In this document: one piece after another, positions 8,873 to 17,370 of the stretch
Position numbering within the stretch: position 1 is the stretch's first letter
Layout of the letters: the number at the start of each line of letters is the position of its first letter
From: Naumannella halotolerans
GTDB taxonomy: Bacteria; Actinomycetota; Actinomycetes; Propionibacteriales; Propionibacteriaceae
Direction: 5' to 3'
Assembly: GCF_004364645.1 (NCBI RefSeq)
Contig: NZ_SOAW01000003.1
Location: 248,001-312,000 of the forward strand
Length of the DNA stretch: 64,000 bases
Notes under the pieces: model-generated
What the model saw: only the letters and a program-made list of their open reading frames with translations
The model's database searches: none
What the model was told of the DNA's origin: nothing
Made by a program: the position numbers and the translations under genes

Positions 8873-8900
8873 AGTTTGCTCCCGGCTTGAGTTTGCAAGC
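8873..8900. promoter_or_regulatory. Possible operator of the XRE/hbhA-like operon
   Basis: AGTTTGC occurs twice (8873-8879 and 8890-8896), 17 bp apart. The second lies in the imperfect palindrome GCTTG-AGTTTG-CAAGC (8885-8900), just upstream of the -10 CAGTAT (8911-8916), which is 6 nt before ATG 8923. Confidence 0.35.
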
Positions 8901-8922
8901 TGGCGGCTAACAGTATGGATGG

Positions 8923-9327
8923 ATGGCCGGGCAACGGGTGGGTGAACACCTCGGCGAGCGGATGACCTCGCTGGGGGAGTTCATCGCCGCCCAGCGCCGG
9001 GCCGCGCAGTTGTCGTTGCGGCAGCTGTCCGAACAGGCGGGGGTCTCCAACCCGTACCTCAGTCAGATCGAACGAGGTCTCCGCAGACCCTCGGCCGAAG
9101 TGTTGCAGCAGCTGGCCAAGGCGCTGCAGGTCTCGGCCGAAACCCTCTTCGTCCGGGCCGGGATCCTCGACCCCGACGACGGGCGGCCGGATGTGGTCGG
9201 CGCGATCTGGGCCGATGAACGGCTCAGCAGTGCGCAGAAGACGGCCCTGCTGGCCGTCTACGCCGAGTTCGCCCGCGACCAGGCAGCTTCGGAGATGTCC
9301 ACCAACCGACAAGGAAACCGAACATGA
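8923..9327 (+). CDS. XRE-family helix-turn-helix regulator
   Basis: A 134-residue protein with a Cro/CI-type HTH at about residues 15-70 (FIAAQRRAAQLSLRQLSEQAG, then PYLSQIERGLRRPS). A short C-terminal part follows that could serve for oligomerisation. The same arrangement, a small XRE regulator directly before a heparin-binding-hemagglutinin-like gene, is known from mycobacteria (Rv0474-hbhA). Its stop overlaps the next start by ATGA, so the two are co-translated. It probably controls its own promoter. Confidence 0.82.
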   Translation: MAGQRVGEHLGERMTSLGEFIAAQRRAAQLSLRQLSEQAGVSNPYLSQIERGLRRPSAEVLQQLAKALQVSAETLFVRAGILDPDDGRPDVVGAIWADERLSSAQKTALLAVYAEFARDQAASEMSTNRQGNRT

Positions 9328-10301
9328 CCCAGGATCAGCCCAACAACCATGACCAGTCGGCGGCGGCGGCCTCGGACCCGACCATCGTGGACGCCACCGA
9401 GGCGACCAACCCGGTCGACCCGTCGACCGAGTTCCACCCCGATCGGGCCGCGGGCACGACCGAGTACTCCGATGTCGCCGGGGCCGAGCGGGTCGCCGGT
9501 GAGGTTCCCTCGGACGCGGTACCGGGTGAGGACGAACCCGCGCTGGGAGATCGTCCGACGACGCCGACCGAGACCAGCGGTGGCGCCAACGCCACCGGTT
9601 CGGCCGATGCGACCTTCGGCACCGGGCCTACGAGCAGCAGCTTCGCCGAGGATTCGGCCGCCGGGGACGATGCAACCGAGTCGGGCGCCAAGGACGACTC
9701 GACGGCCGATCCGAAACCGGCGTCGTCGCAGATCGCCGATGCCGGGGTGAAGACCTTCTACGCCCTGGCCGGGTTGACCGATGCGGTCGCCGAGCAGGTA
9801 CGCAAACAGGCCGAGGCCGCCACCGAGGCGATCCAGACCCGGGCCTCGGACCGGGATGCCCGCCGCAAGGAGGAGGCCGAGAAGCTGCGGAAGGCACTCG
9901 ACGATGCGCCGGACCAGCTGAAGGCCCTGCCCGAGACCCTGCGGGCGCAGTTCGAGAAGTTCATGGACGCCTTCGACCAGTTCGCCGGCCGCGGCCGCAA
10001 CCGGGTCGACAGCCTGCGGGAGCAGTTTGCGGCGAGTGTCCGTGACGGCGCCAAGGAGGCCAAGGAGGAGGCCGCGGAGTCGGCGGCGAAGGCCGAGGAC
10101 GATGCCGAGGTCGCCCGCGTGCAGGCAGTGGCCGAGGCCCATGCCCAGGCCACCCAGACCGAGGACGAGGCCGAGCTCGCCCGGCAGGAGGCGCTCGCCC
10201 GGGCCGATGCCGATCGGCTGGCCGCCGAGGAGACCGCCGAGGGAGCGGAGAAGCTGGCCGACAAGATCGATCCGAAGGTGGACACCGACAACGATCGCTG
10301 A
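9324..10301 (+). CDS. HbhA/phasin-like Ala/Glu-rich coiled-coil protein
   Basis: A 325-residue protein of biased composition. The first ~140 residues are acidic, Thr/Ala-rich and probably disordered. Residues about 145-230 (KTFYALAGLTDAVAEQVRKQ, then a LPETLRAQFEKF block) resemble the helical core of heparin-binding hemagglutinin HbhA and phasin-like proteins. A long Ala/Glu/Asp-rich coiled coil follows. HbhA's Lys-Ala-rich heparin-binding tail is absent; the end is acidic instead. A surface, lipid-droplet or polymer-granule role is therefore possible but unproven. Confidence 0.6.
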   Translation: MTQDQPNNHDQSAAAASDPTIVDATEATNPVDPSTEFHPDRAAGTTEYSDVAGAERVAGEVPSDAVPGEDEPALGDRPTTPTETSGGANATGSADATFGTGPTSSSFAEDSAAGDDATESGAKDDSTADPKPASSQIADAGVKTFYALAGLTDAVAEQVRKQAEAATEAIQTRASDRDARRKEEAEKLRKALDDAPDQLKALPETLRAQFEKFMDAFDQFAGRGRNRVDSLREQFAASVRDGAKEAKEEAAESAAKAEDDAEVARVQAVAEAHAQATQTEDEAELARQEALARADADRLAAEETAEGAEKLADKIDPKVDTDNDR

Positions 10302-10317
10302 CACCTCGGGCGAAAGG

Positions 10318-10359
10318 CGAAGGGCCCGGTGATGATCATGGTCATCACCGGGCCCTTCG
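10318..10359. terminator. Bidirectional hairpin between hbhA-like gene and typA
   Basis: CGAAGGGCCCGGTGATGA pairs with its complement ending CCGGGCCCTTCG. The stem is about 20 bp and almost loopless, placed between two convergent stop codons. Confidence 0.75.
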
Positions 10360-10365
10360 CATCGC

Positions 10366-12240
10366 TCAGGAGTTGCGCGCCTTGTTCCGCGACTTCGCCC
10401 GATCATTGGCGGCCAGCTGCACCTTCCGGATCCGGACCGCATCCGGGGTGACCTCCAGGCACTCGTCACCGCGACAGAACTCCAGCGCCTGTTCCATGTT
10501 CAGCAGCTTCGCCGGGATCAACCGTTCCAGTTCCTCACCGGTGGAGGAGCGGACGTTGGTCAGCTTCTTCTCCTTGGTGGGGTTGACATCCATGTCATCG
10601 GCGCGGGCGTTCTCGCCGACGATCATGCCCTCGTAGACCTCCGCACCGGGGCCGACGAACATGGTGCCGCGCTCCTGCAGGTTGAACAGTGCGTAGGAGG
10701 TGACGACACCCTTGCGGTCGGCCACCAGGGAACCCGTCGGGCGGGTCCGCAACTCACCGAACCAGGGCTCGTAGGAGTCGAAGACGTGGTGCATCATCCC
10801 CGTACCGCGGGTGTCGGTGAGGAACTCGGTACGGAACCCGATCAGTCCGCGGGCCGGTACCAGGTACTCCAGTCGTACCCAGCCGGTGCCGTGGTTGATC
10901 ATCTGCTCCAGCCGGCCGCGGCGGGTGCCGAGCAGCTGGGTGACCGTACCCATGTGCTCCTCGGGTACGTCGATGGTCAACCGCTCCACCGGCTCGTGCA
11001 CCTTGCCGCCGATCTCCTTGGTGACCACCTCCGGTTTGCCGATGGTCAGCTCGAAACCCTCCCGGCGCATGGTTTCCACCAGGACTGCCAGCTGTAGCTC
11101 GCCACGTCCCTGCACCTCCCAGGTGTCGGGGCGCTCGGTGGTGTTGACCCGGATCGAGACATTGCCGATCAGTTCCTGATCAAGCCGGGCCTTCACCAGA
11201 CGGGCGGTCAGATTCTTGCCCGACTTGCCGGCCAGCGGTGAGGTGTTGATGCCGATGGTCATCGAGATCGACGGCTCGTCGACGGTGATCAACGGCAGCG
11301 GAACCGGGTTCTCCGGGTCGGCGATGGTCTCGCCGATGGTGATCTCCTCGATACCGGCGATCGCCACGATGTCACCCGGTCCGGCCGATTCGGCCGGCTC
11401 CCGGTCCAGGGCCTTGGTGATCAACAACTCGCTGAGCTTGACGTTCTTCACGCTGCCGTCGGCCCGGCACCAGGCGACGTTCTGGTTGCGGTGCAGTTCA
11501 CCTTCGATGATCCGGCACAGTGCCAGACGACCCAGGTAGGGCGATGCGTCCAGGTTCGTCACATGCGCCTGCAGCGGCGCGCCCTCGGTGTAGCGCGGGG
11601 CCGGGATGTGGTCGAGAATGGTCGCGAACAGCGGCTCCAGGTCTTCGGAATCCGGCATCTCGCCGTCGGCTGGCTGGTTCAGCGAGGCGCGGCCGGCCTT
11701 CGCCGAGGCGAAGACCACCGGGAAGTCCAGGGCGTCCTCGGCGGCATCCTCGTCCAGCAGGTCCATGAACAGGTCGTAGGTCTCCTCGACCACCGCCGAG
11801 ATCCGGGCGTCGGGGCGGTCGACCTTGTTCACCACCACGATCAGCGGCAGCTTCTTCGCCAGCGCCTTGCGGAGGACGAATCGGGTCTGCGGCAACGGCC
11901 CCTCGGAGGCATCGACCAGCAGCACCACACCGTCGACCATCTCCAGGCCACGTTCGACCTCGCCACCGAAGTCGGCGTGGCCGGGGGTGTCGATGATGTT
12001 GATCGTCGTGGTCGTACCGTTCGGTGCCTTGTGCTCCACGGCGGTGTTCTTGGCGAGGATGGTGATGCCCTTCTCGCGCTCCAGGTCGCCGGAGTCCATC
12101 ACCCGGTCGTCGACCGACTGGTTGGCCCGGAATGCACCGGACTGCCACAGCATCGCGTCGACCAGGGTGGTCTTTCCGTGGTCGACGTGTGCGACGATCG
12201 CGACATTGCGCAGATCGTCACGGCTCTTGACAGCAGGCAT
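10366..12240 (-). CDS. typA: Ribosome-associated GTPase TypA/BipA
   Basis: A 624-residue translational GTPase. G1 is AHVDHGKTT (residues 17-25), G3 [12 protein letters not shown]4 NKVDR and G5 ASAKAG. Elongation-factor-G-like domains III and V and the BipA-specific C-terminal domain follow ([18 protein letters not shown] is typical). It acts on the ribosome in assembly and stress or cold adaptation. A -10 TAGACT (12277-12282 on the minus strand) gives a leader of about 35 nt, with CGGAG before ATG 12240. Confidence 0.95.
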   Translation of the reverse strand: MPAVKSRDDLRNVAIVAHVDHGKTTLVDAMLWQSGAFRANQSVDDRVMDSGDLEREKGITILAKNTAVEHKAPNGTTTTINIIDTPGHADFGGEVERGLEMVDGVVLLVDASEGPLPQTRFVLRKALAKKLPLIVVVNKVDRPDARISAVVEETYDLFMDLLDEDAAEDALDFPVVFASAKAGRASLNQPADGEMPDSEDLEPLFATILDHIPAPRYTEGAPLQAHVTNLDASPYLGRLALCRIIEGELHRNQNVAWCRADGSVKNVKLSELLITKALDREPAESAGPGDIVAIAGIEEITIGETIADPENPVPLPLITVDEPSISMTIGINTSPLAGKSGKNLTARLVKARLDQELIGNVSIRVNTTERPDTWEVQGRGELQLAVLVETMRREGFELTIGKPEVVTKEIGGKVHEPVERLTIDVPEEHMGTVTQLLGTRRGRLEQMINHGTGWVRLEYLVPARGLIGFRTEFLTDTRGTGMMHHVFDSYEPWFGELRTRPTGSLVADRKGVVTSYALFNLQERGTMFVGPGAEVYEGMIVGENARADDMDVNPTKEKKLTNVRSSTGEELERLIPAKLLNMEQALEFCRGDECLEVTPDAVRIRKVQLAANDRAKSRNKARNS

Positions 12241-12512
12241 GCAAACTCCGATTGGCTCAACGGTGGGAACCCGTCGAGTCTAGTGCCAATGCGCGCAGGG
12301 ACCGATTTCGGCTGCGCCGGATTGCCGGGCCAGGCCCGGGTCACGGTCCACGGTGGCTGCAGGCAGAGCCCGGCGGGTGAGCCTGGGGCGCTCGGGTGGG
12401 AGTCGCTGCGAGACCGGGCTCGAGGGCGCAGGTGAGCGGGATCGGGCGGGCGACGGCTGTGAGATCGGGCTCATCGAAACCGTGGGTGAGGTCGCCGCCG
12501 CGATCGGGGACC

Positions 12513-12518
12513 TAGGCT
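12513..12518 (+). promoter_or_regulatory. -10 box TAGGCT, leaderless start of alpha/beta hydrolase gene
   Basis: TAGGCT, then 6 nt, then GTG 12525. The remaining upstream gap (12241-12500) shows no gene or clear structure. Confidence 0.55.
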
Positions 12519-12524
12519 GGTGAC

Positions 12525-13397
12525 GTGGGTATTGCAGGTCGGATCGCTGCCGGAACCGCTGTCGCGCTCGGAGCTGGGCTCGCCGTCGCCGGAGCCGCTG
12601 CCGCACAGGTGATCAGCGGACCGCAGCGGCCGCGGTTGCCGTACGGGTTCACCCCTTATGAGGTCGGTGTCCCCAGCGAGGATGTCAGCTTCGCCTCCGC
12701 CGACGGGACCCCGTTGCACGGCTGGTGGTTCGACCGGCCCGGCAGCGAGCAGGTGGTGATCTGCTGTCACGGCCACCGGGGTTCGAAGGCCGATCTGCTG
12801 GGGATCGCGCCGGGACTGTGGCGGACCGGTCGTTCGGTGTTCGTCTTCGACTTCCGGGGCAGTGGTGAATCCGGTGACGGACCGCAATCGCTGGCCTTCC
12901 GGGAGCAGGACGATCTGCGCGCGGCGATCGATCTGGTGGCCGCTCGCCGACCCAATGCCGAGATCGTCCTGTTCGGTTTCTCCATGGGCGCCGCGGTCTC
13001 GATCCTGGTCGGTGCCGACGACCCGCGGGTCGGCCGGTTCGTCCTCGACTCGCCGTTCGCCGATATGACCGATGTCATCCGTACCGCCGTCCACCGGATG
13101 CGATTGCCGACCTTCCCGTTGCTGCCGTTGACCGACCTGGCGACCGGGATCCGCTACCGCTACCGGTTCGACGATGTGCGTCCGATCGATGTGATCGGAA
13201 AGCTGTCGCCGCGACCGCTGTTGCTGCTGCATGCCGAGGACGACACGATCATCCCGATCGACCATGCGCACCGGTTGTTCGCGGCCGCCGGTGAGCCGAA
13301 GGAACTCATCACCTATCCCGGGTTCGACCACTGCGGTGGCTACTTCGCCGACCGGCCCGCGTTCATCGCCCGGGTCGCGGAGTTCCTCGACCGCTGA
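12525..13397 (+). CDS. Alpha/beta hydrolase, membrane-anchored or exported
   Basis: A 290-residue alpha/beta hydrolase. An Ala/Gly-rich hydrophobic N-terminus (residues about 5-27) looks like a signal anchor. The oxyanion region is CCHGHRGSK. The nucleophile Ser153 lies in GFSMG, the acid is Asp239/240 in HAEDDTIIP, and the base is His269 in FDHCGG. The family includes BEM46-type and peptidase S9-like hydrolases. The substrate is unknown. Confidence 0.82.
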   Translation: MGIAGRIAAGTAVALGAGLAVAGAAAAQVISGPQRPRLPYGFTPYEVGVPSEDVSFASADGTPLHGWWFDRPGSEQVVICCHGHRGSKADLLGIAPGLWRTGRSVFVFDFRGSGESGDGPQSLAFREQDDLRAAIDLVAARRPNAEIVLFGFSMGAAVSILVGADDPRVGRFVLDSPFADMTDVIRTAVHRMRLPTFPLLPLTDLATGIRYRYRFDDVRPIDVIGKLSPRPLLLLHAEDDTIIPIDHAHRLFAAAGEPKELITYPGFDHCGGYFADRPAFIARVAEFLDR

Positions 13398-13459
13398 GTG
13401 GGCGATGCGCCGCGAGGCGCGGACCAGCTCGCCGATCGAGTGCGCGCCGGCGGCGTCGA

Positions 13460-13465
13460 TACTGT
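13460..13465 (+). promoter_or_regulatory. -10 box TACTGT, leaderless start of NUDIX gene
   Basis: TACTGT, then GGTGCC (6 nt), then ATG 13472. Confidence 0.5.
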
Positions 13466-13471
13466 GGTGCC

Positions 13472-13936
13472 ATGCCCGTACCGGAGTTCATCCGAGACCT
13501 GCGACGCAAGATCGGTCACGACCTGCTCTGGCTGCCCGGTGTCACCGCGGTGGTGCTGCGGGATCATCAGGTGTTGTTGGTGCGCCGGGCCGACAACCTC
13601 GCCTGGACCCTGGTGACCGGGATCGTCGAACCGGGGGAGAACCCCGCCGAGGTCGCCGTCCGGGAGGTCTGGGAGGAGGCCCGGGTCCGCTGCCGGATCG
13701 AGGCACTGGTCCGGGTTGCGGCCGGTGCGCCGATGGTGCACGCCAATGGCGATCATGCCCAGTACCTCGACCACACCTTCGAATGCCGTTATCTCGACGG
13801 GCAGGCCGAGGTCGGTGACGACGAATCGGTCGAGGTCGGCTGGTTCGACCTCGACGCCCTGCCCGACCTGGGTCCCGAACAGCACGAGCGGCTGCAGGCG
13901 GTGCTGGATCACACCGGGGCGGTACGGTTCGGCTGA
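13472..13936 (+). CDS. NUDIX hydrolase
   Basis: A 154-residue protein with the Nudix box G-x5-E-x7-R-E-x-x-E-E, seen as GIVEPGENPAEVAV followed by REVWEE. The usual Gly near the end of the box is replaced (EEARV rather than EETGV), while the metal-binding R-E-x2-E-E core is intact. The WTLVTGIVEPGE context resembles ADP-ribose/NADH-type members. The substrate is not determinable. It precedes the LigD-polymerase-type gene by 56 nt in the same direction. Confidence 0.85.
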   Translation: MPVPEFIRDLRRKIGHDLLWLPGVTAVVLRDHQVLLVRRADNLAWTLVTGIVEPGENPAEVAVREVWEEARVRCRIEALVRVAAGAPMVHANGDHAQYLDHTFECRYLDGQAEVGDDESVEVGWFDLDALPDLGPEQHERLQAVLDHTGAVRFG

Positions 13937-13992
13937 GGGTCGCCGGTCCGGGCGGCTGGGCCTAGGGTGTCCCTACGAGAGCGGAGGGGTCG

Positions 13993-14949
13993 ATGGCCGA
14001 CGCGGTGGAACTCGAGGTGGGCGGTCGTACCGTCCGGGTGACGAACCCCGACCGGACCTATTTCGACGAACTCGGTCTGACCAAGCTGGATCTGGTCGAG
14101 TACTACCTGTCGGTCGGCGACGGGATCGTCAACGCCCTGCGCGAACGGCCGTGCATGTTGCATCGCTTCCCGAAGGGGCTCAGCGGCGAGAAGGTGCATC
14201 AGAAGCGGCTGCCGAAAGGCGCACCGGACTGGGTGGAGACCGTCGAGCTGTGGTTCCCGCGCTTCGGTCGTACCGCCGATGAGCTGTGCGTCACCGAACT
14301 GGCCGAGGTGATCTGGGCGGTGCAGATGTCGACCGTGGAGTTCCACCCCTGGAACTCGCGGCGGGCCGACGTCGAGAAGCCTGACGAGTGGCGGATCGAC
14401 CTCGATCCGGGGGACGAATGCTCGTGGCAGACCGTGGTGCGCAGTGCCGAGGTGACCCGTGAGGTGCTGGACGAGCTGGGAGCGGTCGGGTGGCCGAAGA
14501 CCTCCGGCGGGCACGGGATGCACGTCTACGTCAGGATCGCTCCCGATCACGGTTTCACCACCGTCCGGCGAGCGGCCTTGGCCTTCGCGAAGGAGGTGGA
14601 GCGCCGGCTGCCGGAGCAGGTGACCACCACCTGGTGGCGCAAGGACCGGGACCCGGCGAAACTCTTCGTCGACTACAACCAGAACTCCCGTGACCACACG
14701 ATCGCCAGTGCCTATTCGGTACGGGGGAATCAGCGAGGTACGGTCTCGGCGCCGCTGACCTGGGACGAGGTACCCGATGCCGAGCCTGACGACTTCACGA
14801 TCCTCACCATGCCCGCGCGGTACGCCGAACTGGGTGATCTGCATGCGGGCATCGACGCGGAGGTCTTCGACATCACCCCGCTGCTGGAGTGGGCCGACCG
14901 CGACGGCCTGCCGGAGGCCAAGCCCGGCCCCGAGATCCCCGACCCCTGA
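13993..14949 (+). CDS. Stand-alone LigD-type polymerase (archaeo-eukaryotic primase fold)
   Basis: A 318-residue homologue of the polymerase domain of the bacterial non-homologous end-joining ligase LigD, without ligase or nuclease domains. Catalytic motif I D-L-D-P-G-D has Asp136 and Asp138. Motif II is SGGHGMHVYV (residues about 171-180). Motif III is the aspartate in FVDYNQN. The N-terminal TNPDRTYFDE and FPKGLSGEKVHQKRLPKG (phosphate-binding lysines) blocks are also typical. It probably fills gaps with ribonucleotides during break repair or base-excision repair. No ku or ligD ligase is in the window. GAGAGCGGAGGGG precedes ATG 13993. Confidence 0.88.
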   Translation: MADAVELEVGGRTVRVTNPDRTYFDELGLTKLDLVEYYLSVGDGIVNALRERPCMLHRFPKGLSGEKVHQKRLPKGAPDWVETVELWFPRFGRTADELCVTELAEVIWAVQMSTVEFHPWNSRRADVEKPDEWRIDLDPGDECSWQTVVRSAEVTREVLDELGAVGWPKTSGGHGMHVYVRIAPDHGFTTVRRAALAFAKEVERRLPEQVTTTWWRKDRDPAKLFVDYNQNSRDHTIASAYSVRGNQRGTVSAPLTWDEVPDAEPDDFTILTMPARYAELGDLHAGIDAEVFDITPLLEWADRDGLPEAKPGPEIPDP

Positions 14950-15032
14950 TCCCCAACCCCGCCTGATCCCCAACCCCGCCCCCTGATCTCCAACCCCGCC
15001 CCCTGATCCCCAACCCCGCCCCCTGATCCCCA
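14943..15032. repeat. ~20-bp tandem repeat running from ligD-pol stop codon into the cassette repeat
   Basis: The unit is CCCTGATCCCCAACCCCGCC. Units at 14981-15000 and 15001-15020 are near-perfect. The earlier units are 2 bp shorter, and the last unit (from 15021) merges into the inverted repeat at 15031. The first unit includes the TGA stop at 14947-14949. The array has no spacers, so it is not a CRISPR. Confidence 0.88.
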
Positions 15033-15094
15033 AATTGTCGGAAGTTATGGCGACCTCACGACGGGTGTAGGTCACCACAGGTCCCGATGAGTTT
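15031..15094. repeat. Left inverted repeat of DUF559 cassette 1 (family A)
   Basis: The outer arm 15032-15055 matches the reverse complement of 16136-16159 at 23 of 24 positions. The inner arm 15069-15093 matches the reverse complement of 16098-16122 at 24 of 25. A 13-nt middle part is not conserved. Outer core: AATTGTCGGAAGTTATGG. Confidence 0.9.
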
Positions 15095-15112
15095 CAGTTC
15101 GGCGGGTTTGCC

Positions 15113-15121
15113 TGTGGACAA
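15113..15121. promoter_or_regulatory. DnaA-box-like 9-mer upstream of DUF559 gene 1
   Basis: TGTGGACAA is the reverse complement of the actinobacterial DnaA box TTGTCCACA. It ends 37 nt before GTG 15159. The equivalent TGTGGAAAA ends 38 nt before the start of the second cassette gene. Confidence 0.4.
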
Positions 15122-15158
15122 CCCGTGAGCGGCCGCCGGCAGCGGGTGAGGATCGAGG

Positions 15159-16076
15159 GTGCCCCGTACCGAGCCGTTGCCTGCCGGACTGCAGGAGAGA
15201 CCGTTCGTCCTGACCGACCCTTGCGCCCGAGGGCTCAGCCGCTCACGGCTTCGTGCGGGCGACCTCGCCTCACCGAGCCGCAGCATCCGGATCCCGGCCG
15301 GCGCGGTCGGTGACGAACGAGGACTCGCCGAGGCCGTGCTCGCGCTGACGCCGAATGCCTGGTTGTCACATCAGACCGCCGCCCGGCTGTACGGACTGAC
15401 ACTGCCTGCGGGCCTGGCGGCCGACCCACGGATCCACGTCTCCCGGCCGCAGCGCCGGAACCCGCCCCAGCGCCGCGGGGTGTGCGGCCATGTCGGGCGG
15501 ATCGACCTGCAGGCGGAGGTGGGAGACCTCGACGGACTCCCGATCACCCGGCCCAGCCGTACCTGGTTCGACCTGCTGTCGACGCTGACCCTGCAACAGG
15601 CCGTGGTCATCGGCGACCAACTGATCCGAACACCCCGCCCCGGACTCGAGGACCGGGAACAACCGTGGTGCACGATCGACGATCTCGCCGAGGTGATCTC
15701 GCGCAATGACTGCCGTCCCGGCATCCGGCTCGGCCGTGAGGCGCTGCCGCTGATCCGGGTCGGTTCCGATTCCCCGCCGGAGACCCTCCTGCGGCTGGCG
15801 ATCGTCGCCGCAGGCCTGCCCGAGCCGGAGCTGCAGATCCCGCTCCTCCCCGGTGTGGCAGGCAGCCCCGAGGGGGATCTGGGCTACCGAAATCGCAAGC
15901 TCGTCATGCAGTACGAGGGGCAGCACCACCTGCATCGGCAACAGCAGACCTCCGACATCCGGCGTGACCAGCTGTGGCAGGACGCCGGTTGGCAGGTGCT
16001 GCGCTGTGATGTGGCCGACCTGCGGCAGGGATTCGTCCGGCCGCTGCAGTGGGTACGAATGAGGCTGGCTGCCTGA
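15159..16076 (+). CDS. DUF559/Vsr-like nuclease-fold protein with AbiEi-like N-terminus (cassette 1)
   Basis: A 305-residue protein. The N-terminal half has an SRSRLRAGDLASPSRSIRIP block like the winged-helix 'type IV antitoxin AbiEi' region. A second block is AWLSHQTAARLYGLTLP. The C-terminal third looks like a PD-(D/E)XK/Vsr-type domain: Glu208 (SPPETLLRLA), Asp240 (EGDLGY), Q251-Y-E253, then WQVLRCDVADL. It is clearly paralogous to the protein at 31246-32169. Function is unknown. A sequence-specific nuclease or an autoregulating DNA-binding protein is possible. It is enclosed by 63-bp inverted repeats and lies between convergent genes. The start is GTG 15159. Confidence 0.75.
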   Translation: MPRTEPLPAGLQERPFVLTDPCARGLSRSRLRAGDLASPSRSIRIPAGAVGDERGLAEAVLALTPNAWLSHQTAARLYGLTLPAGLAADPRIHVSRPQRRNPPQRRGVCGHVGRIDLQAEVGDLDGLPITRPSRTWFDLLSTLTLQQAVVIGDQLIRTPRPGLEDREQPWCTIDDLAEVISRNDCRPGIRLGREALPLIRVGSDSPPETLLRLAIVAAGLPEPELQIPLLPGVAGSPEGDLGYRNRKLVMQYEGQHHLHRQQQTSDIRRDQLWQDAGWQVLRCDVADLRQGFVRPLQWVRMRLAA

Positions 16077-16096
16077 GCCGTACCGGCCCCTGTGCG

Positions 16097-16159
16097 CAAC
16101 TCATCGGGAGCTGTGGTGACCTGGGGTCGCGATCTGGTCGCCATAACTTCCGACAATTG
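16097..16159. repeat. Right inverted repeat of DUF559 cassette 1 (family A)
   Basis: Mirror of 15031-15094. It ends exactly where the stop codon of the convergent GTPase gene begins (16160-16162). Confidence 0.9.
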
Positions 16160-17275
16160 TCAGCGGCGGATCTTCGGGGCGCGCTTGCCCAGCTCCCGCA
16201 GGAACATCTCGCGGACCGCGGAGGAGTCGAGCACGCCGTCGACCTGCGGCAGCTTGCCGGCCGCGGCCCGCTGACAGACCTGCACCCAGGCATGCCCCAT
16301 GGCGAAGGTGAAGCTGGAGGCGACGCTGGCCGAGATCGCCCCGCCGACGAGCGATCCGGCGCCCGGGATGAACTTGAGCAGACCGGTCACCGCAGCCCGG
16401 CCGCCGGTCGTGGCCGCCGCGGTGGAGGCGACCGCCAACAACGCCGCGCGGTCGAACTTCAGCTTGTGCACGATCGAGATCCGGCTCATCATCGCCAGCT
16501 GGATCGGTACCAACAACGAGGCATCGGCGAACGGAATCGGTACGGCAGCCGCACCCGCCGCGGCGGCCACCGCCGCGGCTATCGCCTTCTCCGACTCCCT
16601 GGCCTTCGCCTTGAGATCAACGACCTGCTCGGAGACGAGGGCGGTGTGGACAGCGTCCGGGACAATGCGAAAGGTCGCCTGGAGGAGGTCGATCAAGCCG
16701 AAAGCCGGCTGATCCGTGAACGGATCCCTCACTGCATTGGTGAAGATCGGGCGACCGCCGAAGATGGGCAGATTCCGGTCCTCGATGCTGCGGGCCAGCT
16801 GCAGGACGTCGGGATGGATCTGCCCGTCCCGGGAAGGCACCTGGGTGAAGACCATGATCACCCCGAGCCCATGATCATTCAGCTTGCCGATGAAGTCGGC
16901 CTCGGACTCCTCGAACCGGCGATCCATCGGCCGGACGCAGTACCAGGCGGCATGTGCCTGCTCCTCCAGCGGCTTCTTGCGGTACTCCTTGACGAACTTC
17001 GCAAGATCGCCGTGCAGCGTCTTGTCGTCCCGCCCGATCTCCAGGCCCTGGGTGTCGATGATCCCCAGGCGCCCGCGCCGGTCGAGATGCAGATGGCTGG
17101 CCCGGGTGACCGGCTCACCGATACCGGTACGGGCGACCTGCTCGCCGAACACGGCGTTGATCAAGGTGGACTTGCCGACACCGGTCTTGCCGAAGACGGC
17201 GAGGTTGAATCGGCCGATGCTGGTCGACGCCTTGTCGTACTCGGCGCGGAAGGCGTCGGTGAACCATTCGGACAT
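16160..17275 (-). CDS. Dynamin/Era-like GTPase with C-terminal membrane-associated region
   Basis: A 371-residue GTPase. The P-loop is GKTGVGKS (residues 29-36) and G3 is DTQG (74-77). G4 is not canonical (the FTQVPSRD region lacks a clear NKxD). The second half has Ala-rich hydrophobic stretches (AIAAAVAAAAGAAAVPIPFA and FIPGAGSLVGGAISASVASS) like the DUF697 domain of YcjF-type GTPases, suggesting membrane association. A leaderless start fits: TAGCCT (17282-17287, minus strand), 6 nt, then ATG 17275. The cellular role is unknown. Confidence 0.75.
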   Translation of the reverse strand: MSEWFTDAFRAEYDKASTSIGRFNLAVFGKTGVGKSTLINAVFGEQVARTGIGEPVTRASHLHLDRRGRLGIIDTQGLEIGRDDKTLHGDLAKFVKEYRKKPLEEQAHAAWYCVRPMDRRFEESEADFIGKLNDHGLGVIMVFTQVPSRDGQIHPDVLQLARSIEDRNLPIFGGRPIFTNAVRDPFTDQPAFGLIDLLQATFRIVPDAVHTALVSEQVVDLKAKARESEKAIAAAVAAAAGAAAVPIPFADASLLVPIQLAMMSRISIVHKLKFDRAALLAVASTAAATTGGRAAVTGLLKFIPGAGSLVGGAISASVASSFTFAMGHAWVQVCQRAAAGKLPQVDGVLDSSAVREMFLRELGKRAPKIRR

Positions 17276-17370
17276 GGGCCAAGGCTACTGGCAGGACCGC
17301 CGATGTGACTGCCCGGCAACTTCGATCCCGGCTGTTGGTCGGTCCACACCCCGACTGCACAATGGGCTGG

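Noticed and set aside
4909-9312. 1467-codon open frame antisense to pgmB and the GH65 gene
   Set aside because: It lies opposite two clearly identified genes. Codon-position GC bias leaves the antisense frame open, and its translation is low-complexity His/Arg/Gly/Val with no domain.
14943-15032. Tandem repeats as a CRISPR array
   Set aside because: Units are directly adjacent with no unique spacers, and no cas genes are present. The same applies to the arrays at 1982, 56521 and 62675.
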